Positions 41,306 through 50,336 are shown, numbered from the stretch's first letter. The stretch is 64,000 nucleotides of DNA from Actinoallomurus oryzae (GCF_039541955.1 NZ_BAABHF010000022.1:248001-312000); one strand, 5' to 3'. Program-made: numbers and translations. The notes: generated by a model from the letters alone, not told the origin.

Positions 41306-41520
41306 GCTGCCCGTTCCGGGAAGACACCGGTGTTTACGTACTCGGCGCCCTGCCCCCTCAGGAACATCTGCGGATGAGAATGCACCTCAAAGACTGCCAC
41401 TCATGCCAGGTCGATGTCGCGGACCTGCTGGCGGTACTCCCGATTCTCCGCAACACGTCCCCGGCCTTATGGTCGCATTCATGCCGCGCGCTCTTCATCG
41501 ACTGGTCGCTGAACAACTGA
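41302..41520 (+). CDS. Short zinc-finger (ZAS) anti-sigma-like protein, probably truncated
   Basis: A 72-residue frame beginning M-S-C-P-F-R-E-D-T-G-V-Y-V-L-G-A-L, the standard start of actinobacterial anti-sigma factors, with H-L-K-D-C-H-S-C giving H-x3-C-x2-C. Homology fades after about residue 52 (P-I-L-R-N-T-S-P) and no membrane helix follows, so the C-terminal part seems lost. The remaining ZAS domain might still bind the ECF sigma factor. It is coupled by ATGA to cytochrome b. Confidence 0.65.
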   Translation: MSCPFREDTGVYVLGALPPQEHLRMRMHLKDCHSCQVDVADLLAVLPILRNTSPALWSHSCRALFIDWSLNN

Positions 41521-41602
41521 CGGCATGAACAGCCCGTGGGTTTCCGGCGGATCACCCGAGAACGTGGCTCCGGGCCGGCGGACGCGTCGGCCCGCCCGAG
41601 GG

Positions 41603-41980
41603 TCAGCGCGGGCCGACGCGGACGCCCGACGCGTGCCGCACCGGAATGCGGAGCGCGGGGGCCCGCCCCGGCGGCCCGGAACAGGGTCGCGGGACCGGGC
41701 CGCCGGTGAAGACGGCCCGGCCGATGACCGTGACGGACCATCCGACCATCGTGTGCGGGTCGACGTCGTCCGCCTGGAAGGCCACGATGCTGCCGCCGAT
41801 CGCCGCGCCGAGCGTCGCCTCCGCGTGGACCGTGACCACGTCGCCGTCGAGGGCGAAGGTCACCGGGGTGACGGCGGGCAGCGCCCGGTCCGTGTGGACG
41901 ATCCGCCCGATCGGCACGGTGGCCAGCAGGGCCAGGCACTGCTCGCGGCTGAAGGTTCCTCCGCCCGCGGTGGAACTCAT
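41603..41980 (-). CDS. Pyridoxamine 5'-phosphate oxidase-family flavoprotein
   Basis: A 125-residue split-barrel protein. G-R-I-V-H-T-D-R-A-L-P-A-V-T-P-V and G-W-S-V-T-V-I-G-R-A are typical of small actinobacterial FMN- or F420-binding proteins, which are often part of DosR regulons. The last 40 or so residues are Pro/Arg/Gly-rich and do not resemble the normal C-terminal helix, so the 3' end may be altered by a deletion. GGAG precedes the ATG. It lies 71 bp downstream of the DoxX gene. Confidence 0.75.
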   Translation of the reverse strand: MSSTAGGGTFSREQCLALLATVPIGRIVHTDRALPAVTPVTFALDGDVVTVHAEATLGAAIGGSIVAFQADDVDPHTMVGWSVTVIGRAVFTGGPVPRPCSGPPGRAPALRIPVRHASGVRVGPR

Positions 41981-42051
41981 GGTCTCTCCAGATGGGGAAA
42001 GAGGGAGCGGCACTTCTCGCCGCTCCCTCATTTGTCGCTGCCTGCGGGCCG

Positions 42052-42624
42052 CTACCTCAGGACGGGGAACCGCCGGGCGAGGCGGGTCCGGCTCCACCGG
42101 CGGCCGAAACCGAGCGTGTCTCCCGCGCCGACGAGGGCCAGGCCGACGATGACCAGCGCGTAGATGAGGTGGTCGTCCATGAAGACGTTGCTGTCCGGAG
42201 GGAGGACGACGCTCCACATCATGACCAGCATGACCACGCCCGCTCCGGCCGCGACGCGCATGCCGACGCCCAGGAGCAGCGCCGCACCGATGCCGGCGAG
42301 GCCGAGCATGAACAGCCAGTCGGCCCAGGCGGCACCGGCGATGGAGTGGTAGAAGCCCTTGAACGGCCCCGCCGCCGAGAACTTCAGGAATCCCAGGGTC
42401 GGGTGGCCGCCGTGGATCCACGCCTGCTTGCTCGCCGTGCTGTGGCCGAGGCCGAACAGCTTGTCCGCGAACGCCCAGAAGAACACGAAGCCGAGGGACA
42501 GCCGGGTGATCGCCCACACGTAACGGACGGCGGGCCCGCCGGTCCGGGGCAGGACCGGGTCCGTACGGTGAACGGTCGGGTGAACGGTGCGGGGGCGCGC
42601 TGTCCGGGAGTCGGTGGCGGACAT
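42052..42624 (-). CDS. DoxX-family membrane protein
   Basis: A 190-residue membrane protein with four helices after a hydrophilic N-terminus of about 30 residues. DoxX-type proteins act in thiosulfate:quinone or thiol redox at the membrane. The motif F-A-D-K-L-F-G-L-G precedes an exposed loop. A DevR-like palindrome lies 94 bp upstream, and the flavoprotein gene is downstream on the same strand, so it probably belongs to the hypoxia/redox regulon. Confidence 0.82.
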   Translation of the reverse strand: MSATDSRTARPRTVHPTVHRTDPVLPRTGGPAVRYVWAITRLSLGFVFFWAFADKLFGLGHSTASKQAWIHGGHPTLGFLKFSAAGPFKGFYHSIAGAAWADWLFMLGLAGIGAALLLGVGMRVAAGAGVVMLVMMWSVVLPPDSNVFMDDHLIYALVIVGLALVGAGDTLGFGRRWSRTRLARRFPVLR

Positions 42625-42718
42625 CTCTTCACCTCTTTCGCGCCGGAGCGTTTCCGGCTGCCCTCACCTAACGCCACGGCGGCCGAGGCGCCGCAGAGGC
42701 GAAAGCAGGGACGCGCGC

Positions 42719-42732
42719 GGGACCTTCGTCCC
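42719..42732. promoter_or_regulatory. DevR/DosR-box-like palindrome upstream of doxX
   Basis: GGGAC-CTTC-GTCCC is an exact match to the DosR core GGGAC-N4-GTCCC, and the same 14-mer occurs before the phosphoketolase gene. It lies between devS and the doxX start, 94 bp from the latter. Confidence 0.65.
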
Positions 42733-42769
42733 GCTCCGGACCATCGCGGCGCGGCGGCGCGCCGCGGTG

Positions 42770-44485
42770 TCAGGTCGTGAGCGGTACGCGCCATTCGAGG
42801 ACGGTGCCGCCGGTGTCCCCGGAACGGACGTCGAAGGTGCCCCCGAGCCGTCGCGCGCGGTCGTCGAGGTTCGCCAGGCCGCTGCGCCGGCCGTCGCCGG
42901 TGAGGCCCACCCCGTCGTCGGCGACCCGCAGCAGCACGTCGGAACCGGCGGCCACGGTCACGTCCACCGTCGAGGCGTGGGCGTGGCGCGCGGCGTTCGA
43001 GAGGGCCTCGCGCAGCACCGCGACGAGGTGGTCGCCGACCGTGTCGTCGACGATCGTGTCCAGCGGCCCGTCGAACCGCACCGCGGGCGCGAACCCCAGG
43101 CTCTCGCGAGCGCCGTCGATGACGCCGAACAGGCGGGCCCGCAGGGCCGGCTCGTCATCGGCCGAGGCCTGCAGCGCGAAGATGGTCGAGCGGATCTGCC
43201 GGATGGTGTCGTCCAGGTCGTCGACGGCCCGCTGGACGCGGACCGCGACGTCGGGCTTCTTGGTGATCTTGATGGCGCTCATCAGCGTCATGGCGATGGC
43301 GAACAGCCGCTGGATGACCGTGTCGTGCAGGTCCTTGGCGATGCGGTCGCGGTCTTCGAAGACGACCAGCCGCTCGACGTCCCGGCGGCGTTCGGCCAGC
43401 TCCAGCGCGACGGCCGCCTGCGCCGCGAAGGTCTCCAGGAGCCGTCGCGTGGGTTCGGCGAACGGCAGCCTGCCCGGCACGTTGGCGACCGACACCACAC
43501 CGCGCGCGGCCGTTCCCGCGCCCAGCGGCACGACCAGCACCGGCCCCAGCGGAACGCCGGTCGCGATGCCGGACGGGCGGGCCTCCCCGTCGGCGCCGGG
43601 CGACGCCAGCGACGTGCCCGTACGGTAGACCCGCCCGGCGAGCGTGTCGTCGAGCGGTGTCCGCCGGCCTCTCAGCTCGTCGGCGTACCGGCCGTCGACC
43701 GCCTTGACCGCCAGCTCCTCCTCCGCCTCGTGCGCGAGCGCGACCGTCGCGAGGTCGGCGTCGCAGATCGCGCGGGCCCGCCGGACCACCAGGTGCAGGA
43801 CGTCGTCCGGATCGGTGCCCGACAGCAGGGCGGTGGACACCTCCGCGTTGGCCTCCAGCCAGCGTTCGCGGCGACGCGCCTCCTGGTAGAGCCGGGCGTT
43901 CTCGATCGCCACGCCGGCGGCGGTGGCGAGCGCCGAGACGACGCTCTCGTCGTCCTCGTCGAACTCCTCGCCGTCGGTCCGGTCGGTCAGGTAGAGGTTG
44001 CCGAACACCGCGTCGCGCACCCTGATGGGGACGCCGAGGAACCTCCGCATCGGCGGATGGTTCGCCGGGAAGCCGGAGGACTCCGGGTGTTCGCTCAGGT
44101 CGGCCAGCCGGATCAGCTGCGGCTGCTTGATGAGCAGGCCCAGGATGCCCAGGCCGTGCGGCCAGTGGTCCAGGGCGTCGATCTGCTCCTGCGTCACCCC
44201 GACCGTGATGAACTGGACCAGCCCGTCGTCCTCCCCGATCACGCCGAGCGCCCCGTACCGGGCGTCCACCAGCGTGGTCGCCGCCTCGACGATGCTGCGC
44301 AGCACGGTCTCCAGTTCGAGGTCGCGGCCGATGGACACGATGGCCTCGAGGAGCCCGTGCATCCGGTCACGGGTGGTCAGCACGGTCGCGAGCCGGCTCT
44401 GCAACTCGGTGAGCAGGTCGTCGAGCCGCAGCTGAGGGAGCACCGGGCGAGCGTGATCCTCGTCCGGCCGGTTGGGGACAGACAC
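42770..44485 (-). CDS. devS: DevS/DosT-like GAF sensor histidine kinase
   Basis: A 571-residue soluble kinase with two GAF domains (about 45-195 and 215-365), a HisKA_3 phosphoacceptor in K-D-L-H-D-T-V-I-Q-R-L-F and a HATPase domain. The first GAF closely follows mycobacterial DevS, including F-P-A-N-H-P-P-M-R-R-F-L-G-V-P, whose histidine lies in the haem-ligand region of DosS. It may therefore sense O2, NO or CO through haem. The GTG at 44485 follows GAGGAAGG. Its partner regulator is divergent, 70 bp away, rather than in an operon. Confidence 0.9.
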   Translation of the reverse strand: MSVPNRPDEDHARPVLPQLRLDDLLTELQSRLATVLTTRDRMHGLLEAIVSIGRDLELETVLRSIVEAATTLVDARYGALGVIGEDDGLVQFITVGVTQEQIDALDHWPHGLGILGLLIKQPQLIRLADLSEHPESSGFPANHPPMRRFLGVPIRVRDAVFGNLYLTDRTDGEEFDEDDESVVSALATAAGVAIENARLYQEARRRERWLEANAEVSTALLSGTDPDDVLHLVVRRARAICDADLATVALAHEAEEELAVKAVDGRYADELRGRRTPLDDTLAGRVYRTGTSLASPGADGEARPSGIATGVPLGPVLVVPLGAGTAARGVVSVANVPGRLPFAEPTRRLLETFAAQAAVALELAERRRDVERLVVFEDRDRIAKDLHDTVIQRLFAIAMTLMSAIKITKKPDVAVRVQRAVDDLDDTIRQIRSTIFALQASADDEPALRARLFGVIDGARESLGFAPAVRFDGPLDTIVDDTVGDHLVAVLREALSNAARHAHASTVDVTVAAGSDVLLRVADDGVGLTGDGRRSGLANLDDRARRLGGTFDVRSGDTGGTVLEWRVPLTT

Positions 44486-44555
44486 GGGGGCCGCCTTCCT
44501 CTCACGCCGGGTCTCCCATTGTCCCGGTCTTTCCGGCCGCCGTACCGTCGAGGCC

Positions 44556-45218
44556 ATGACCACCCCCATCAAGGTCTTCCTCCTCGACGACCACGAGGTC
44601 GTACGGCGCGGGGTCGCGGCGCTGCTGGAGTCCGAACCCGACATCGAGGTCGTGGGCGAGGCCGGCACCGCGGACGGCGCGCTGGCCCGGATCCCGGCCC
44701 TGCGCCCCGACGTCGCCGTGCTGGACGTACGGCTGCCGGACGGCGACGGCGTGAGCGTGTGCCGGGAGCTGCGGTCCCGGATGCCCGAGCTCGCGTGCCT
44801 GATGCTCACCTCCTTCTCCGACGAGGAGGCGCTGATCGACGCGGTGATGGCCGGGGCCGCCGGGTACGTGCTCAAGCAGATCCACGGGTCGGACCTGGTC
44901 GGCGCCGTCCGTACGGTCGCGGCCGGCCAGTCGCTCCTCGACGCGCGCAGCACCACGCTGGTGATGCGGCGCCTCCGCGAGCGCCCGCGCAAGGATCCGC
45001 TCGCGTCCCTGACCGAGCAGGAACGCCGGATCCTCGACCTGATCGGCGACGGCCTGACCAACCGGCAGATCGGCGAGCGCCTCTTCCTGGCCGAGAAGAC
45101 CGTCAAGAACTACGTCTCCAGCATCTTCACCAAGCTCGACCTCCGCCGCCGCACGCAGGCCGCCAGCCTCATCACCCGGCTCCGGGCATCCGAGTCCCCC
45201 ACGCCCTCGGAGGAGTGA
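44556..45218 (+). CDS. devR: DevR/DosR-like NarL-family response regulator
   Basis: A 220-residue regulator with a receiver domain (acidic D11-D12, phospho-Asp D57 in A-V-L-D-V-R-L-P-D) and a LuxR-type HTH (L-T-E-Q-E-R-R-I-L-D-L-I-G-D-G-L-T-N-R-Q-I). The recognition helix E-K-T-V-K-N-Y-V-S-S-I matches DevR, which binds GGGAC-N4-GTCCC palindromes. Such sites lie before doxX and xfp, flanking this locus. No clear ribosome site precedes the ATG. Confidence 0.9.
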   Translation: MTTPIKVFLLDDHEVVRRGVAALLESEPDIEVVGEAGTADGALARIPALRPDVAVLDVRLPDGDGVSVCRELRSRMPELACLMLTSFSDEEALIDAVMAGAAGYVLKQIHGSDLVGAVRTVAAGQSLLDARSTTLVMRRLRERPRKDPLASLTEQERRILDLIGDGLTNRQIGERLFLAEKTVKNYVSSIFTKLDLRRRTQAASLITRLRASESPTPSEE

Positions 45219-45241
45219 ACGCCGGAAGGCACTCCCGCGAC

Positions 45242-45255
45242 GGGACCTTCGTCCC
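45242..45255. promoter_or_regulatory. DevR/DosR-box-like palindrome upstream of xfp
   Basis: GGGAC-CTTC-GTCCC is identical to the site at 42719-42732. It is 101 bp before the phosphoketolase start and 24 bp after the devR stop, so it would activate xfp-ackA. Confidence 0.65.
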
Positions 45256-45356
45256 TCACCTCTTCCGGCCGCCGGATGGTGGGCTTGGTCATAGCCCGGT
45301 CGGGATCACCGTGCCCGGGTAGGCCACTGGTCTGACGCCGAGATGAGGAGAGTCCC

Positions 45357-47708
45357 ATGCTCACCGATGAGGAGATCCGGCCGATCGACGCCTGGTGGCG
45401 TGCGGCGAACTACCTGTCCGCGGGCCAGATCTACCTGCGTTCGAACCCGCTCCTGCGCGAGCCGCTGCGCCGGGAGAACATCAAGCCCCGGCTGCTGGGG
45501 CACTGGGGCACCTCACCCGGCCTCAACTTCTGCTACGCGCACCTGAACCGCGTCATCACCGCACACGACCTGGACATGATCTACATCATGGGGCCGGGGC
45601 ACGGCGGGCCGGCCGCGGTGGCGAACGCGTGGCTGGAGGGCACCTACTCGGAGGTGTACCCGTACGTGTCCCAGGACGCGACCGGGATGCAGCGGTTGTT
45701 CCGGCAGTTCTCCTACCCCGGCGGCATCCCCAGCCACGTCGCGCCCGAGACTCCGGGCTCCATCCACGAGGGCGGCGAGCTCGGCTACGCCCTCGCACAC
45801 GCGTACGGCGCGGCCTTCGACAACCCCGACCTGGTCGTGGCCTGCATCGTCGGCGACGGCGAGGCCGAGACCGGGCCGCTGGCGACGAGCTGGCACTCCA
45901 ACAAGTTCCTCGACCCGGTGAAGGACGGCGCGGTCCTGCCGATCCTGCACCTGAACGGCTACAAGATCGCCAATCCCACCGTGCTCGCGCGCATCCCGGA
46001 ACACGAGCTGGAAGCGCTGCTGGAGGGGTACGGGCACCGCCCGATCGTCGTCTGCGGCGACGAGCCGGCGGCGATGCACCGGCGGATGGCGGAGGCGCTG
46101 GACGAGGCGATCGGCGAGATCCTCGCGATCCGGCGTCGCGTACGGGAGACGGGGACCGCCGAGCGGCCGCGGTGGCCGATGATCGTGCTGCGCTCCCCCA
46201 AGGGCTGGACCGGGCCGGAGGTGGTCGACGGGCTGCCGGTCGAGGGCACCTGGCGCGCCCACCAGGTGCCGCTCGCGGGCGTACGGGACAACCCGGCGCA
46301 TCTGGCGCAGCTGGAGACGTGGCTGCGGTCGTACCGTCCCGAGGAGCTGTTCGACGCCAGCGGGCGACCGGTCGCGGGCGTGCTCGCGCCCGCGCCGGCC
46401 GGCGACCGGCGGATGAGCGCGAACCCGCACGCGAACGGCGGCCTGCTGCTGCGCGACCTGGAGCTGCCGGACTTCCTCGCCTACACCGTCGCGGTCGACG
46501 CGCCCGGCACCAGGTCCACCGAGCCGACCCGCGCCCTCGGGGCGTACCTGCGCGACGTCGTCGCCGCCAACCGGGACAACTTCCGCATCACCGGCCCGGA
46601 CGAGACGGCCTCGAACCGGCTGTCGGCGGTGTTCGAGGTCACCGACCGGGTGTGGAAGGCCGACGTCCTCGGGGTGGACGAGCACCTCGGGCCGCACGGC
46701 CAGGTCATGGAGGTGCTGAGCGAGCACCTGTGCCAGGGCTGGCTGGAGGGCTACCTGCTGACCGGGCGGCACGGCCTGTTCAACTCCTACGAGGCGTTCA
46801 TCCACATCGTCGACGCGATGTTCAACCAGCACGCCAAGTGGCTGGAGACCACCCGGAAGATCCCCTGGCGGCGGCCGATCGCGTCGCTGAACTACCTGCT
46901 GTCCTCGCACGTCTGGCGCCAGGACCACAACGGCTTCACCCACCAGGACCCCGGCTTCCTCGACGTCGTGATGAACAAGAAGCCCGAGATCATCCGGGTC
47001 TACCTGCCGCCGGACGCCAACACCCTGCTGTCGACGATGGACCACTGCCTGCGCTCACGCGACTACGTCAACGTCGTCGTCGCGGGCAAGCAGCCGGCGC
47101 TCGACTGGCTGTCGCCCGAGGACGCCGTGCTGCACTGCACCCGCGGCATCGGCATCTGGGAGTGGGCCAGTGTGGATCGCGGCACGGACCCGGACGTCGT
47201 GCTCGCCTGCGCGGGCGACATCCCCACGCTGGAGACGCTCGCCGCCGCCGACCTGCTCCGGCGGCACTTCCCCGACCTGCGGGTCCGGGTCGTCAACGTG
47301 GTCGACCTGATGCGTCTTCAGCCCGACACCGAACATCCCCACGGGCTGTCCGACCGGGAGTTCGACGCCATCTTCACCGTCGACCGGCCGGTGATCTTCG
47401 CCTTCCACGGCTACCCGTACCTGATCCACCGCCTCACCTACCGGCGCCACGGCCACGACAACCTGCACGTCCGGGGCTACAAGGAGGAAGGCACGACCAC
47501 GACGCCGTTCGACATGGTCATGCTCAACGACCTCGACCGGTTCCACATCGTCATGGACGTCATCGACCGGGTGCCCTCGCTCGGCGGCCGGGTGGGGAAC
47601 GTCCGGCAGGAGATGGCGGACGCGCGGCTGCGCGCCCGCGCGTACACCCGGGAACACGGCGAGGACATGCCGGAGATCTCCGGCTGGACCTGGCCCACCA
47701 CCGCCTGA
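45357..47708 (+). CDS. xfp: Xylulose-5-phosphate/fructose-6-phosphate phosphoketolase
   Basis: A 783-residue thiamine-diphosphate enzyme that cleaves xylulose-5-P or fructose-6-P with phosphate to acetyl-phosphate and a shorter sugar phosphate. Diagnostic stretches include G-P-G-H-G-G-P-A near residue 80, G-D-G-E-A-E-T-G-P-L-A-T-S-W (ThDP binding) and G-R-H-G-L-F-N-S-Y-E-A-F. Length matches the family. Acetate kinase follows after 13 bp, so acetyl-phosphate can be turned directly into ATP and acetate, a route useful when respiration is limited. Confidence 0.95.
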   Translation: MLTDEEIRPIDAWWRAANYLSAGQIYLRSNPLLREPLRRENIKPRLLGHWGTSPGLNFCYAHLNRVITAHDLDMIYIMGPGHGGPAAVANAWLEGTYSEVYPYVSQDATGMQRLFRQFSYPGGIPSHVAPETPGSIHEGGELGYALAHAYGAAFDNPDLVVACIVGDGEAETGPLATSWHSNKFLDPVKDGAVLPILHLNGYKIANPTVLARIPEHELEALLEGYGHRPIVVCGDEPAAMHRRMAEALDEAIGEILAIRRRVRETGTAERPRWPMIVLRSPKGWTGPEVVDGLPVEGTWRAHQVPLAGVRDNPAHLAQLETWLRSYRPEELFDASGRPVAGVLAPAPAGDRRMSANPHANGGLLLRDLELPDFLAYTVAVDAPGTRSTEPTRALGAYLRDVVAANRDNFRITGPDETASNRLSAVFEVTDRVWKADVLGVDEHLGPHGQVMEVLSEHLCQGWLEGYLLTGRHGLFNSYEAFIHIVDAMFNQHAKWLETTRKIPWRRPIASLNYLLSSHVWRQDHNGFTHQDPGFLDVVMNKKPEIIRVYLPPDANTLLSTMDHCLRSRDYVNVVVAGKQPALDWLSPEDAVLHCTRGIGIWEWASVDRGTDPDVVLACAGDIPTLETLAAADLLRRHFPDLRVRVVNVVDLMRLQPDTEHPHGLSDREFDAIFTVDRPVIFAFHGYPYLIHRLTYRRHGHDNLHVRGYKEEGTTTTPFDMVMLNDLDRFHIVMDVIDRVPSLGGRVGNVRQEMADARLRARAYTREHGEDMPEISGWTWPTTA

Positions 47709-47721
47709 GAGGAGAGCACGC

Positions 47722-48750
47722 GTGCGGATCCTCGTGGTCAACGCCGGGTCGTCCAGCCTGAAGCTCAGCCTGCTCGACCACGACGACACCGTCCTCGCCC
47801 GGCCCACCGACCTGGACGACCTGCGCGAACTGCCCGCGCCGGACGCCGTCGGGCACCGCGTCGTCCACGGCGGCGCGGACTTCACCGACCCCGTCCTGAT
47901 CGACGACGACGTCGAGGCGCGCCTTCGCGCCCTGACCGAGCTGGCGCCGCTGCACCAGCCCAAGTCCCTGCACGGCATCGACGCCGTACGCGCGGTGCTG
48001 CCCGGAGTCCCCGAGGTCGCCTGCTTCGACACCGCCTTCCACGCCCACCTGCCCGAGGCCGCGGCGACATACGCGCTGCCCGCCGTGTGGCGGGAGGAGT
48101 ACGGCATCCGGCGGTACGGCTTCCACGGCCTCTCGCACGCGTACGCCACGCGGCGGGCCGGTGAGCTGCTCGGCGGCGTGCCCGACCGGCTCGTCGTCTG
48201 CCACCTCGGCGCCGGGGCGTCCCTGTGCGCGGTGGCGCGGGGGCGTTCCGTCGACACGACCATGGGCTTCACCCCGCTCGAAGGCCTGGTCATGGCCACC
48301 CGTTCCGGCAGCGTCGACCCCGGCCTGCTGCTCTGGCTCCAGGAGCGCAAGGGACTCACGCCCGCCGAACTCGCCGACGCCCTCGAACACCACTCCGGGC
48401 TGCTCGCCCTCACCGGCACCGCCGACATGCGCGAGATCGGCGAGAGTCTCGGCCTGGAGGTCTACCTCCACCACCTGCGGGCCGGCATCGCCGCGATGGC
48501 CGCCGCGCTCGGCGGCCTGGACACCCTCGTGTTCACCGGCGGCGTCGGCGAGCACGCGGTGGGGGTACGGCGCCGGGCGGCGGAGGGACTGGGCTTCCTC
48601 GGCGTCGCGCTCGACCCGGCGCGCGAGGACACCGCCGACGCCGAGATCGGCCTTCCCGGCGCCCCCGTACGCAGCTTCGTCATCACCTCGCGCGAGGATC
48701 TCGAGATCGCCGCCGGGGTCCGGTCGGTCCTGGACAGCGCATACCCGTAG
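47722..48750 (+). CDS. ackA: Acetate kinase
   Basis: A 342-residue acetokinase, shorter than the usual 400. It opens V-L-V-V-N-A-G-S-S-S-L-K-L-S and contains F-D-T-A-F-H, R-R-Y-G-F-H-G-L-S-H and the C-terminal F-T-G-G-V-G-E-H. It converts acetyl-phosphate and ADP to acetate and ATP, completing the phosphoketolase bypass. GTG start after GGAGAG. No phosphotransacetylase gene is linked. It converges on the monooxygenase gene with 7 bp between stops. Confidence 0.93.
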   Translation: MRILVVNAGSSSLKLSLLDHDDTVLARPTDLDDLRELPAPDAVGHRVVHGGADFTDPVLIDDDVEARLRALTELAPLHQPKSLHGIDAVRAVLPGVPEVACFDTAFHAHLPEAAATYALPAVWREEYGIRRYGFHGLSHAYATRRAGELLGGVPDRLVVCHLGAGASLCAVARGRSVDTTMGFTPLEGLVMATRSGSVDPGLLLWLQERKGLTPAELADALEHHSGLLALTGTADMREIGESLGLEVYLHHLRAGIAAMAAALGGLDTLVFTGGVGEHAVGVRRRAAEGLGFLGVALDPAREDTADAEIGLPGAPVRSFVITSREDLEIAAGVRSVLDSAYP

Positions 48751-48757
48751 GTGCCGC

Positions 48758-50302
48758 TTACCGCGCCGCGGCGCCGAACCAGCGTCCGAGCGCCCCCCGG
48801 AGGCCGTCCGGATCGCTTCCCGACCAGGCGACGTACCCATCGGGACGGATGAGCAGCGACGGTGGCGACGGGGCGGCCTCCTTGGCGGCCACGCGGGTGA
48901 CGCGATCGGACCAGGCCGACGCGACCTCGGTCAGCGCGGTCCCGTCGGACAGGTCCACGAGCAGCGGGCGAGCGTCGCGGCGGAGTTCGGCGAGACGGAG
49001 CACGCGACCGTCCTCGATCATCAAATCGAGGCTCGGCGCGAACCATCCGGTGACGTCGGCAGGCTCGGCATCACCCATGTCGTACCGGACATCGGCGCCG
49101 GCCATCAGATCGGCGATCAGCTGGACGTTCTCGCGCCGGCTCAGCATCTCGGTGAACAGCTCCCGCAGGGCGGTCACGTCGCTGCCCGGCGCCATGAGGG
49201 CCGTCTGGGATTGCGTCTGCATGAACACCCGCTGCCCGAGGGGGCGGCGCTCGGACTCGTAGCTGTCGAGCAGTCCGTCGGGGGCCCAGCCGTGCAGCTC
49301 GGCCGCCAGTTTCCAGGCGAGGTTCGCGGCGTCCTGCAACCCCAGGTTGAGACCCGGCCCGCCGGAGGCGGCGTGCACGTGGGCGGCGTCACCGGCGATG
49401 AACACGCGGCGTTCCCGGTAGCGGTCGGCAAGGCGCGTGTTCCGCCCGCAGATACGGCGCAGCAGCGCGGGCGAGCCGTCAGTCGGCAGGGCCAGCGACA
49501 CGTGCACACCGAGGACCCGCTCGACGCTCGCCTCCAGTTCGTCGAGCGTCATCGGTGCTCCCGGGCCCGGGAAGCTGCCGGCGGGGTGATCCTCCCATTC
49601 GAGCGTCGTGATGAAGGGGTGCTCAGGGTCGATGGGCGCGACCATGATCACCCCACCTTCCGTCCGTTCGTAGTTGCCAAAGATCTCGCCGTACCCCTCG
49701 ATCGCGATCCGCCCGCCGGAGACCGGTGCGATCTGTGCGGTCGGCGCGATGATGGCCGCGCGGGAGACCACCCGCTCGTCGACGATCCCGGGGAAGGCGA
49801 TCCCGGACTGCTTCCGGATTTCGCTGTGGCCGCCGTCGCAACCGACGACGAACCGGGCACGGAGGCCCTCCCGCGTGCCGTCGCCCCTCAGGACGTCGAG
49901 TGCGACGTGGTCGTGCGACTGCGCGAACGACCGGACCTCGTATCCGCGACGAACGTCGACGCCCAGTTCGGCGGCCCGCTCCGCCAAGACGCGTTCGATG
50001 TCGCGCTGGTTGATCGGGAGCACGTACATCGGGTTGTCGTCGCCGAGGACGTGGAGCGGCAACGGCAGCGTTCCGAAGTAGAACCTGGGCACCGGCTTCG
50101 GGACCCCCGATCCGCCGAACCGCTCGAACAGGCCGCGATCGTCGAGCAGGCGCACCACCTGGCCGCCGAGTCCGTGGGCCTTGTCCGCCCGGCTCGGCTC
50201 GGGCAGCCGATCGAGCACCACCGGGTCGACCCCCGCGAGCTTGAGCTCGCAGGCAAGGAAGAGCCCGACCGGCCCTCCGCCGACGATGACGACGTCGAAC
50301 AT
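48758..50302 (-). CDS. FAD-dependent aromatic monooxygenase
   Basis: A 514-residue class A flavin monooxygenase. The dinucleotide motif G-G-G-P-V-G-L is near residues 9-15, and F-I-A-G-D-A-A-H-V-H-A-A-S-G-G-P-G-L-N is the second FAD motif around 290. A C-terminal thioredoxin-like domain completes the PgaE/rifampicin-monooxygenase type, which hydroxylates polyketides, phenols or rifamycins. It is divergent from a TetR gene with a palindrome between them, typical of an inducible resistance or catabolic enzyme. Confidence 0.9.
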   Translation of the reverse strand: MFDVVIVGGGPVGLFLACELKLAGVDPVVLDRLPEPSRADKAHGLGGQVVRLLDDRGLFERFGGSGVPKPVPRFYFGTLPLPLHVLGDDNPMYVLPINQRDIERVLAERAAELGVDVRRGYEVRSFAQSHDHVALDVLRGDGTREGLRARFVVGCDGGHSEIRKQSGIAFPGIVDERVVSRAAIIAPTAQIAPVSGGRIAIEGYGEIFGNYERTEGGVIMVAPIDPEHPFITTLEWEDHPAGSFPGPGAPMTLDELEASVERVLGVHVSLALPTDGSPALLRRICGRNTRLADRYRERRVFIAGDAAHVHAASGGPGLNLGLQDAANLAWKLAAELHGWAPDGLLDSYESERRPLGQRVFMQTQSQTALMAPGSDVTALRELFTEMLSRRENVQLIADLMAGADVRYDMGDAEPADVTGWFAPSLDLMIEDGRVLRLAELRRDARPLLVDLSDGTALTEVASAWSDRVTRVAAKEAAPSPPSLLIRPDGYVAWSGSDPDGLRGALGRWFGAAAR

Positions 50303-50325
50303 CGCACACGCCCCAATTAAGAGTT

Positions 50326-50336
50326 GGAATCATTCC
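50326..50336. promoter_or_regulatory. Candidate TetR operator
   Basis: GGAAT-C-ATTCC is a perfect inverted repeat in the 92-bp gap between the monooxygenase and TetR genes. TTAA elements stand on both sides. Confidence 0.5.

Noticed and set aside
42587..45322. Plus-strand open frame of 911 codons across devS
   Set aside because: It is antisense to the DevS-like kinase and merges out of frame with devR. It has the low-complexity composition of a shadow frame.
48758..50302. Specific assignment of the flavin monooxygenase as a rifampicin-inactivating enzyme
   Set aside because: The fold is shared with many aromatic hydroxylases, and sequence alone does not distinguish the substrate.
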